Positions 1 to 6,264 of a stretch of 10,557 nucleotides of DNA are shown piece after piece. The notes below the pieces were generated by a model, which did no database searches, was not told the origin of the DNA, and saw only the letters and a list, made by a program, of their open reading frames with translations. Source of the DNA: CAYRVX01 sp964642165 (GTDB taxonomy: Bacteria > Planctomycetota > Phycisphaerae > SM23-33); contig CAZXOC010000263.1 in the NCBI GenBank assembly GCA_964642165.1, forward strand, positions 1 to 10,557, in the 5' to 3' direction. The translations under genes were made by a program, and so were the position numbers. Each line of letters starts with the position of its first letter. Position 1 is the stretch's first letter.

Positions 1-174
1 CACCCCCGCCGCGCCCAGCAGCGTCAGCGCCGCCGCGACGAGCCGGCACTTCCACCGCGGCCCGGTTGCAGCCGCGCGGCCTGCATCCAGGCGCATGGCC
101 AGCAGCACGCCGAGGACCACCAGCCCCAGCACTCCGAGCACGACGCCCCAGACACTCAGCAGCCGATCCACCAT
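1..174 (-). CDS. N-terminus of a small membrane protein (partial, runs off the left edge)
   Basis: An open frame of 58 codons starts at an ATG at 172-174 and reads leftward without a stop to the window edge. A good ribosome-binding sequence (GGGAGAGG) lies about five bases upstream of the ATG. The product begins MVDRLLSVWG and has a strong hydrophobic helix at about residues 5-27, a short basic segment (about 28-44) and the start of a second hydrophobic stretch (LVAAALTLLGAAG). Third codon positions are nearly all G or C, as in the other genes here. I do not recognise a family; an inner-membrane protein with at least two helices is all that can be said. It is divergent from the sigma factor, with 201 bp between the starts. 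The gene call rests on the ribosome-binding site, codon bias and hydrophobicity, so it is likely but not certain. Confidence 0.6.
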   Translation of the reverse strand, partial: MVDRLLSVWGVVLGVLGLVVLGVLLAMRLDAGRAAATGPRWKCRLVAAALTLLGAAGV

Positions 175-329
175 GTGCGCCTCTCCCGGTCCCGGCCGCC
201 GCGCCCGGGCCGTCTGGGATACCACCGTGTTGGACGGGCTGCGCAGGGCGATGGTTCCATTGGGCTCGTCAGTGCGGGTCGCGTGCCCTGCCCCCGCAAA
301 TGTCCGCGCTTTTCCTGATTTTCGTTTCA

Positions 330-347
330 GCGCCGCCGCGGCGGCGC
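330..347. promoter_or_regulatory. Perfect 18-bp GC palindrome upstream of the sigma factor gene
   Basis: GCGCCGCCGCGGCGGCGC is exactly self-complementary and ends 28 bp before the sigma factor start. It lies in the 201-bp divergent intergenic region (175-375), which otherwise shows only a short T-rich patch (about 308-328) and no promoter that I can call with confidence. It could be an operator or a structured 5' leader element; in DNA this GC-rich, chance is also possible. Confidence 0.35.
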
Positions 348-375
348 GAGTATGGGGGATCGGAAAGGGCCCGCG

Positions 376-984
376 ATGCAGACCATACCGGACGAGCACC
401 TGATGGCGCGGCTGGTGGACGGCGACGAGGCGGCCCTGGGCGAGCTGATGCGGCGATGGGAGGCGCCGGTCTGGTGCTTCATCGCCCGCATGTGCGCCCC
501 GGGCGGCTCCACCGACGACGTCTACCAGGAGGTCTGGACGCGCGTGTACCTCTATCGCAAGCGGTACCGGCCCGACCGGCCGTTCAAGCCGTTCCTCTTC
601 GCCGTGGCCGTCAACTGCTGCCGGACGGCGCTGCGCCGCGGGCGCCGGCCGGTCCCGATGAGGCTCGATGCGCCCGGGACGCCGGCCGACCAGATCCCCA
701 GCCGCGAGCCGCCGCCCTTCGAGGCCCTCCTGAAGGCCGAACGCTCCGCTCAACTGCATCTCGCCATCCACGCCCTTCCCGACGCCCAACGCGCGGTCGT
801 GCTGCTGCATCTGCTGTTCGAGCCGAGCTACGAGGCCATCGCCCGCCTGCTGGGCAAGAGCCCCGGCACGGTCCGCAGTCACATGTGCCTCGCCCTGCGC
901 AACCTGCGGCAGACGCTCCGGCGGACCGCCGCGCCCGAGGAAAGCCAGGTGGACCATGAACCCCAATCCCGACAGCCGAACTGA
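376..984 (+). CDS. ECF (group 4) RNA polymerase sigma factor
   Basis: This 202-residue protein has the two-domain layout of extracytoplasmic-function sigma factors. Region 2 spans about residues 16-90 and includes the typical DDVYQEVWTRVY stretch (about 47-58) that fits core binding and -10 recognition. A proline-rich linker follows (about 91-115). Region 4 (about 124-182) includes the helix-turn-helix YEAIARLLGKSPGTVRSHM, which would contact the -35 element. I chose the ATG at 376 because GGAAAGGG lies six bases upstream; an in-frame ATG at 352 has no such site. The gene overlaps the next one by 29 nt, so the two are almost certainly co-transcribed and translationally coupled. The partner starts with an anti-sigma-like segment, which suggests this sigma factor is held at the membrane until a signal arrives. 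No second ECF-specific extra domain is present. The target promoters are unknown. Confidence 0.93.
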   Translation: MQTIPDEHLMARLVDGDEAALGELMRRWEAPVWCFIARMCAPGGSTDDVYQEVWTRVYLYRKRYRPDRPFKPFLFAVAVNCCRTALRRGRRPVPMRLDAPGTPADQIPSREPPPFEALLKAERSAQLHLAIHALPDAQRAVVLLHLLFEPSYEAIARLLGKSPGTVRSHMCLALRNLRQTLRRTAAPEESQVDHEPQSRQPN

Positions 985-3900
985 GCGACTCGACGACCTG
1001 ATGGACCGGTACCTCTTCGGCCTGCTGGACGCCGAGGCGGCGGGCAGGGCCCGTCGCAAGATCGAGGACGACCCGGAATGGCAGCTCGCCTACGAGGCCG
1101 CCGTCGCGCGGAGGCGAGCCCTGGCCGAGGGCGTCAAGGCCGGCGCCGCCGAGGGCGCCCAACGTGCGCCCGACGCCGCGGAGATCGTCGCCGCCGCCGA
1201 GAAGCAGCGAGGCCGACAGCGCAAGAGGCGCCGGATCTTCTTCGGCGGCACGACGGCCGCGGCGGCGGCAGCGGGGATCGTCATCGCCCTGAGCTGGCTG
1301 CCGGTCGTGCGGCTGGCGCCGCCGGTGCGATCGGTGCGCCTGGTCGGCCAGACGTCGCTGCTGGGCGGGGCGCCCGCCGCGTTCCGCGCGATCGTCACGG
1401 AGGCGAGCGGCTCGCGGCGCCTCGCCGGCGTGCCGGTGCGCCTGGTGCTGCCCGACCCGACCTCGCGGACGAGCGTCCCGTGCGTGCTGGCGGAGTGGAC
1501 GACGGACGCCGACGGCGTCGCCGCGGGGCAGGTCGCCGTGCCGGACTGGCCGGACGGCGCCTACCAGCTCCGCGCGGTCGCCGGCGACGAGGCGCCGGCG
1601 AGCGTTTCCGTGCCCATCCGCATCCGGCGGGCGCGGAGGATCTACCTCGCCACCGACAAGCCGATCTACCAGCCCGGGCAGACGGTCCACATGCGCTGCC
1701 TCGTCCTCCGCAAGCCGCACCTCAAGCCCGACGCCGGCGAGAAGGTCACCTTCACCGTCCGCGACGAGCGCGACAACCTCGTTTTCTCCCAGAGCGAGAA
1801 GCTCAGCGAGTTCGGCATCGCCTCGGCCGACCTGCCCACCGACCCGCTGATCACGCCCGGGCGGTACCGCATCGCCGTCGCCGCCGGGGGCGATACGAGC
1901 GAGCAGACGGTCGAGATCTACCACTACAAGCTGCCGGCCTTCGCCGTGAGGATCGAGCTGGACCAGCCGTGGTACCTGCCCGGGCAGACCATCACCGGCA
2001 CGGTCGAGGTGCGGTACCACTTCGGCAAGCCCGCCGCCGGGGCAAAGGTCGAGCTGAGGCTCTGCGACCGCGTGCTGGGGCCCGAGGAGGTGCTCGGGCA
2101 AACAGCCGCCGAGGCCGACCGCAAGGGCCGCGCGACGTTCCGCCTGCCGCTGCCGCCGACGCTCTTCGGCTCGCGGCGCACCGGCGGCGACACGCACCTG
2201 CTTCTGTCGGCGCGGGCGGTGGACACGGCCGGGCAGGAGCACACGGCGCACAAGACGGTCGTCGTGGCGAGCCAGGCGATCCGCATCGCGGCCGTCGCGG
2301 AGAACGGCGCGGCCGCCGACGGGCTGGACAGCCGCCTGTTCGTTGTGACGAGCTACCCGGACGGTCGGCCCGCCGCGACGACCGTCAGCGTCGAGGGGCT
2401 CGGCCAGAGCGCCCGTACGGACGGGGCCGGCGCGGTGGTCTTCTCGGCGCGGCGCTTCCCGGACCCGCTGCGGATCTTCGCGCGGGACGGGCGCGGGCGG
2501 ACGGGCCAGGCGGCCCTGTCCGTGCCCCGCGGGGCCGGATCGCTGGTCCTGCGGACCGACAAGCCCATCTACCGCGCCGGCGAGACGGTTCGGGTCGAGG
2601 CGCTCGCCGACGGCGCGGCCGAGGTCTTCCTCGACGTGGTCAAGGACCGCCAGACGCGCCTGACCCGTTCACTGCGCGTGGGCTCGACCGGGCGGGCGAC
2701 GCTCGCCCTGGACCTGCCGGCCGAGCTGACCGGCACGCTGCGCCTCCACGCCTACCGCGTCGACAGGCAAGGCGAGTGGGCCGGGCGCGACGCGCTGATC
2801 GTCGTCCGTCCCGCCACGCAGCTGAGCGTGACCGTTGAGAAGGACAAGGACACCTACCGCCCGGGCGAGGACGCGAAGATCACCTTCACCGTCACCGACG
2901 AGCAGGGGCTCACGACGCCGGCGGCGCTGTCCCTGGCGGCGGTCGACGAGGCCGTCTACTCCGTCCAGCAGGCCCACCCGGGCCTGGCCGCGACGCTCCT
3001 GGGGCTCGACGAGGAGCTGCTGCGCCCCGCCGTGGAGGTGCACGGCTTCGCCCCGGCCCGCGCGGCGGACAGCGACCCGTACGCCGCGGCGATGCTGGCG
3101 GCCGCCCTGTCGCCGCCCGACTCGACCGCCCGAGCCGACATGGCTGCCGCCGCGAAGGTCCACACGCTGAACCTGAGCAGCCGCCGTCGCGACTGGTCGA
3201 CCTACTACGACGGCAGGAACCACGCGCGGAACCGCGCGCAAGGCGTCACTGCCGCCACGGCCGTCGGCGGCGCGGTCGTCNNNNNNNNNNNNNNNNNNNN
3301 NNNNNNNNNNNNNNNNNNNNNNNNNNNNNNNNNNNNNNNNNNNNNNNNNNNNNNNNNNNNNNNNNNNNNNNNNNNNNNNNCGCTGGCCCTCCTCCTCCTC
3401 CTTAGCTTGGGCGTGGCGGGGTTCGAGGAGCGCATGCGCGGCGCCAGAGCGAGAGTCCCCTTTGGCGTTGCCTCGATGGCGCCACCGGACTCGGTGGTGC
3501 CGCCGAGGAAGGGCTCGCCCACGCCCGAGCCCGCCCGCGTGCGGACCTACTTCCCCGAGACGCTGCTCTGGCGGCCGCAGGTCATCACCGATGCCTCCGG
3601 CACGGCCGTGCTCCGCGTGCCGATGGCCGACAGCATCACCACGTGGCGCCTGGCTGGGCAGGCCGTCAGCCGCGCCGGACAGCTCGGCACGGTCGCGTCG
3701 GGCGTCCAGGTCTTCCAGCCGTTCTTCGTGGACGTCGACGCCCCCGCGGCGCTGACGCGAGGCGACGAGGTCTCCGTCCCGCTGGTCGTCTACAACTACA
3801 CGAAGAACCTGCTGCGCGTGTCGCTGCGGTGCGAGGCGTCGGCGGGGCTGGCGATCCTCGACGGCGGACGCGCGGGGGCGTCGATGAAGGCCGGCGAGGT

Positions 3901-5644
3901 CAAGCGATTCCACGTACGCCTCCGCGCCGAGTCCATCGGCGAGCCGAAGCTGCGGGTCCGCGCGTCGGCGGGGGCCGTCGCCGACGCCATCGAGAGGCCC
4001 ATCCGCGTCAACCCGCCGGGGCTGCCGCGGTCCGTCGCCGTCAACGGCGAGGTCACGCGGGGCGAGCAGGTCGTCGAGCTGACCGTCCCCGCCGACGCGG
4101 TGGACGGATCGATCAGCGCGTGGATGAAGGTCTATCCCAGCCGCTTCAGCGAGCTGCTCGACGGGCTGGAGAACATCTTCCGCATGCCGAACGGCTGCTT
4201 CGAGCAGACCTCCTCGGCGACGTACCCGAACGTGCTGGCGCTGGCGTACCTCGACGCCCACAAGCTCGGCAGCCCCGAGACGCGCGCCAAGGCGCGGCGC
4301 TACATCCACCTGGGCTACCAGCGGCTGCTGGGCTTCGAGGTCGACGGCGGCGGGTTCGACTGGTTCGGCCGCCCGCCGGCCAACGTGCTGCTGACGGCCT
4401 ACGGGCTGATGGAGTTCGCCGACATGGCCAAGGTGCACGCGGTCGACCCGAAGCTCCTGTCGCGAACGGCGAACTGGCTGGCGAACCGGCAGCAGGGGGA
4501 CGGCTCCTGGGGCTTCCAGCAGGGCTGCTTCCACGAGCCGTTCACCGGCGGCGACCACGGCGACCTGGCGATCACGGCCTACGTGACGCGGGCGATCGCG
4601 ACCTACGATCCGCAGCACCGGGCGGCCAGGCGGGGCGCGGCCTACCTGGCCGAGCACGTCGGCGAGGCCCGCAGCGTCCACACGCTGGCCCTGTGCGCCA
4701 ACGCCCTGCTGACGGCCGACGGCAGCTCCGACACCGGGCGCGCCGCGGCGAAGGAACTGGCCGGCAAGTCCCTGCCGGGCCGGTCGGCCGCCACGCCGCC
4801 GGCCGCCTATCGCCGCGCCAGGGCTCACCCCGGCGAGACGACCACCGTCGCCCTGGTCGCCCAGGCCTTGCGGCAGGCCGGCGGCCACTCGACGCAGCTC
4901 GCCGAGTCCCTGCGTTGGCTCGTCGAGCGCCGCGACCCGGCCGGCACGTGGCAGACGACGCAGGCGACGGTGCAGGCGCTGCGGGCGCTCATCCGCGCCG
5001 CCGGGGCGCCCGAGAAGCGAAGCGCGACGGCGCAGTTGGAGGTGGCGGCCGTCGGCGACGGCGGCGAGGCCCCCGAGCCGCTCGGCGAGATTCGCATTCC
5101 CCCGGAGCGCTCGGAGGTCGTGCACACCGTCCGGCTGGACGGCCTGACGAGGGCGGGGACGTACCGCCTTCGGCTGCGGTCGCGGCAGGCCGGCGGCATG
5201 GCCTGGCAGTTCGTCGTGCGCTACCACAGCGAGGCCGCGACGGCCGCCGCGCCGCCGGGTACCGGCGTCACCGTCCACGTGGCCTACGACCGGACGAGCC
5301 TCCAGGCGAACGAGACGGTGGCCGTCCGAGCGACGGTGACGAACCGCACCGCACGCGCCGCCCGCATGCTGATCGTGGACCTCGGCACGCCGCCGGGCTT
5401 CGTGGTGCGGCCGGGGGGGCTGGAGAAGCTCCGGGCCGCCGGCAGGATCGAGCGCTACACGCTGACGGCCCGCGGTGTGATCGTGTACCTGCGGACGCTG
5501 GCGGCCGGGGCGAGCGTGCGGATCGAGTACGAGATGGCCGCGAAGATGCCCCTGCGGGCCGTCGCCCCGCCGGCGCGGGTGTACGCCTACTACGACCCGT
5601 CGCAGGAGGCCGCCTCGCCCGCCGTGCCGTTCGCGGTGGACTGA
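956..5644 (+). CDS. Membrane-anchored alpha-2-macroglobulin-like protein with N-terminal anti-sigma-like segment
   Basis: About 1,562 residues; length is uncertain because codons 776-809 fall in the N gap. Residues 1-60 resemble the N-terminus of bacterial anti-sigma factors (LDDLMDRYLFGLLDAEAA, then charged helices). A basic patch (about 85-93) and a membrane helix (about 94-116) follow, predicting cytoplasmic N-terminus and external remainder. Macroglobulin domains come next: TDKPIYQPGQTV at about 232, a second TDKPIYRAGETV at about 533, and KDTYRPGE with DEAVYS at 664. After the gap is the A2M core (YFPETLLWRPQV at 865, DSITTWRL at 892), then the thioester domain with Cys1081-Phe-Glu-Gln1084 and FHEPFTGG (His1193), then the C-terminal receptor-binding-like domain (about 1437-1562). 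A2M proteins trap attacking proteases through this Cys-Gln thioester. The start overlaps the sigma gene by 29 nt. A second hydrophobic stretch (about 810-822) borders the gap. The family is certain; the anti-sigma role is inferred. Confidence 0.93.
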   Translation: MNPNPDSRTERLDDLMDRYLFGLLDAEAAGRARRKIEDDPEWQLAYEAAVARRRALAEGVKAGAAEGAQRAPDAAEIVAAAEKQRGRQRKRRRIFFGGTTAAAAAAGIVIALSWLPVVRLAPPVRSVRLVGQTSLLGGAPAAFRAIVTEASGSRRLAGVPVRLVLPDPTSRTSVPCVLAEWTTDADGVAAGQVAVPDWPDGAYQLRAVAGDEAPASVSVPIRIRRARRIYLATDKPIYQPGQTVHMRCLVLRKPHLKPDAGEKVTFTVRDERDNLVFSQSEKLSEFGIASADLPTDPLITPGRYRIAVAAGGDTSEQTVEIYHYKLPAFAVRIELDQPWYLPGQTITGTVEVRYHFGKPAAGAKVELRLCDRVLGPEEVLGQTAAEADRKGRATFRLPLPPTLFGSRRTGGDTHLLLSARAVDTAGQEHTAHKTVVVASQAIRIAAVAENGAAADGLDSRLFVVTSYPDGRPAATTVSVEGLGQSARTDGAGAVVFSARRFPDPLRIFARDGRGRTGQAALSVPRGAGSLVLRTDKPIYRAGETVRVEALADGAAEVFLDVVKDRQTRLTRSLRVGSTGRATLALDLPAELTGTLRLHAYRVDRQGEWAGRDALIVVRPATQLSVTVEKDKDTYRPGEDAKITFTVTDEQGLTTPAALSLAAVDEAVYSVQQAHPGLAATLLGLDEELLRPAVEVHGFAPARAADSDPYAAAMLAAALSPPDSTARADMAAAAKVHTLNLSSRRRDWSTYYDGRNHARNRAQGVTAATAVGGAVVXXXXXXXXXXXXXXXXXXXXXXXXXXXXXXXXXXLALLLLLSLGVAGFEERMRGARARVPFGVASMAPPDSVVPPRKGSPTPEPARVRTYFPETLLWRPQVITDASGTAVLRVPMADSITTWRLAGQAVSRAGQLGTVASGVQVFQPFFVDVDAPAALTRGDEVSVPLVVYNYTKNLLRVSLRCEASAGLAILDGGRAGASMKAGEVKRFHVRLRAESIGEPKLRVRASAGAVADAIERPIRVNPPGLPRSVAVNGEVTRGEQVVELTVPADAVDGSISAWMKVYPSRFSELLDGLENIFRMPNGCFEQTSSATYPNVLALAYLDAHKLGSPETRAKARRYIHLGYQRLLGFEVDGGGFDWFGRPPANVLLTAYGLMEFADMAKVHAVDPKLLSRTANWLANRQQGDGSWGFQQGCFHEPFTGGDHGDLAITAYVTRAIATYDPQHRAARRGAAYLAEHVGEARSVHTLALCANALLTADGSSDTGRAAAKELAGKSLPGRSAATPPAAYRRARAHPGETTTVALVAQALRQAGGHSTQLAESLRWLVERRDPAGTWQTTQATVQALRALIRAAGAPEKRSATAQLEVAAVGDGGEAPEPLGEIRIPPERSEVVHTVRLDGLTRAGTYRLRLRSRQAGGMAWQFVVRYHSEAATAAAPPGTGVTVHVAYDRTSLQANETVAVRATVTNRTARAARMLIVDLGTPPGFVVRPGGLEKLRAAGRIERYTLTARGVIVYLRTLAAGASVRIEYEMAAKMPLRAVAPPARVYAYYDPSQEAASPAVPFAVD
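3281..3380. other. Assembly gap of exactly 100 N inside the A2M gene
   Basis: One hundred undetermined bases. A round 100 is commonly a placeholder for a gap of unknown size, so the in-frame read-through is not evidence of the true length. The flanks encode TAATAVGGAVV on the left and LALLLLLSLGVAG on the right, both hydrophobic, so the missing part probably encodes membrane or low-complexity sequence. Confidence 0.99.
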
Positions 5645-5799
5645 CGGTTACCGTGCCGGTGGCGGTCCGGGAGAACACGTCCGGCGCGGCCGCCCGGTCG
5701 AGTTGTCCGTTTCGCGGGAGGCCGCCCGAGCCGAGCCCACATCCAAGGTCATATCATAAAGACACTTATGGGAAAGTGAGTTTTATCCGAACTTTCGTG

Positions 5800-5829
5800 T
5801 TGACTTCTCGTACAAATGTACGATATTAT
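5800..5829 (+). promoter_or_regulatory. Sigma-70-type promoter of the blaI-like/M56 operon
   Basis: TTGACT (5800-5805) and TATTAT (5824-5829) are separated by 18 bp, close to the housekeeping consensus, in an AT-rich island that stands out from the GC-rich surroundings. Transcription would start near 5836, giving a leader of about 23 nt. The 155 bp before it (5645-5799) hold no gene; they include a GAAAGT/ACTTTC inverted repeat (5772-5777 and 5791-5796), and I see no clear terminator for the A2M gene. Confidence 0.8.
5808..5823. promoter_or_regulatory. BlaI/MecI-type operator 1 (promoter spacer)
   Basis: TCGTACAAATGTACGA is a palindrome around a central AA, with the TACA-N2-TGTA core known for BlaI/MecI repressors. 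It fills the spacer between -35 and -10, so a bound dimer would block RNA polymerase. Confidence 0.85.
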
Positions 5830-5832
5830 TGA

Positions 5833-5848
5833 TCGTACAGATGTACGA
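5833..5848. promoter_or_regulatory. BlaI/MecI-type operator 2 (transcription start)
   Basis: TCGTACAGATGTACGA differs from operator 1 only at one of the two central bases. Its centre is 25 bp downstream of that of operator 1, and it covers the predicted transcription start. Two sites spaced like this are typical of autoregulated BlaI-family operons. I found no further copy of the motif in the window. Confidence 0.85.
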
Positions 5849-5858
5849 GGAGAAAGGC

Positions 5859-6245
5859 ATGACGGACAGACGGCTTGCGGCCCTGAGTCCCGCCGAGACC
5901 GAGATCCTCCGAATCGTCTGGCAGCTCGGGCGGGGGACGGTGCAGCAGGTCCACCGCGCCCTGCCCGAAGGCCGCCGGATCGCCTACGCCACGGTTCAGA
6001 CCCTCCTGCGGCGCCTGGAGGGAAAGGGCTACGTGTCGCACGAGACCGCCGGCAAGGCCCACGTCTTCGCCCCGGCCGTGCGCCGCGAGGACGTCGTTCG
6101 CCGGACGGTCGGCGACTTCGTCGAACGCCTCTTCGGCGGCGACCCGGTCCCGCTGCTGCTGCACCTGGCCGACAAGGCGGATCTGAGCGACGAGGACATC
6201 CGGCGGCTGCGAAGGCTCATCGACAAGAACGAGGACGACTCCTGA
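5859..6245 (+). CDS. BlaI/MecI/CopY-family transcriptional repressor
   Basis: A 128-residue protein, the usual length for the family. Residues about 8-75 form a winged helix (LSPAETEILRIVWQLG, then AYATVQTLLRRLEGKGYV as the recognition helix and wing), and about 76-128 form the dimerisation tail ending LSDEDIRRLRRLIDK. The ATG at 5859 is chosen because AGGAG (5848-5852) lies six bases upstream; a longer frame from a TTG at 5829 would begin before the predicted transcription start. It is followed after 19 nt by the M56 protease gene, the classical repressor/sensor-protease pair. In staphylococcal MecI/BlaI the protease-linked cut lies at an Asn-Phe pair near residue 101; by my alignment from memory the matching pair here is His102-Leu103, so the cleavage specificity probably differs. 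The repressor very likely binds the two operators in its own promoter. The regulated signal need not be a beta-lactam. Confidence 0.95.
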   Translation: MTDRRLAALSPAETEILRIVWQLGRGTVQQVHRALPEGRRIAYATVQTLLRRLEGKGYVSHETAGKAHVFAPAVRREDVVRRTVGDFVERLFGGDPVPLLLHLADKADLSDEDIRRLRRLIDKNEDDS

Positions 6246-6264
6246 GCGTCCAAAGGGCGGGGCC

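Noticed and set aside
66..959. Plus-strand frame of 297 codons over the left edge and the sigma gene
   Set aside because: It is out of frame with the sigma factor, is dominated by Arg/Pro/Ala and lacks a ribosome-binding site.
611..2251. Long minus-strand open frame (546 codons) opposite the sigma factor and A2M genes
   Set aside because: It is antisense to two well-supported genes, has no family motifs, and arises because GC-rich third positions remove stops on the opposite strand.
2669..5278. Minus-strand open frame of 869 codons across the A2M gene
   Set aside because: Runs through the N gap and is rich in Arg, Gly and Ala without any recognisable motif; a shadow of the A2M gene.
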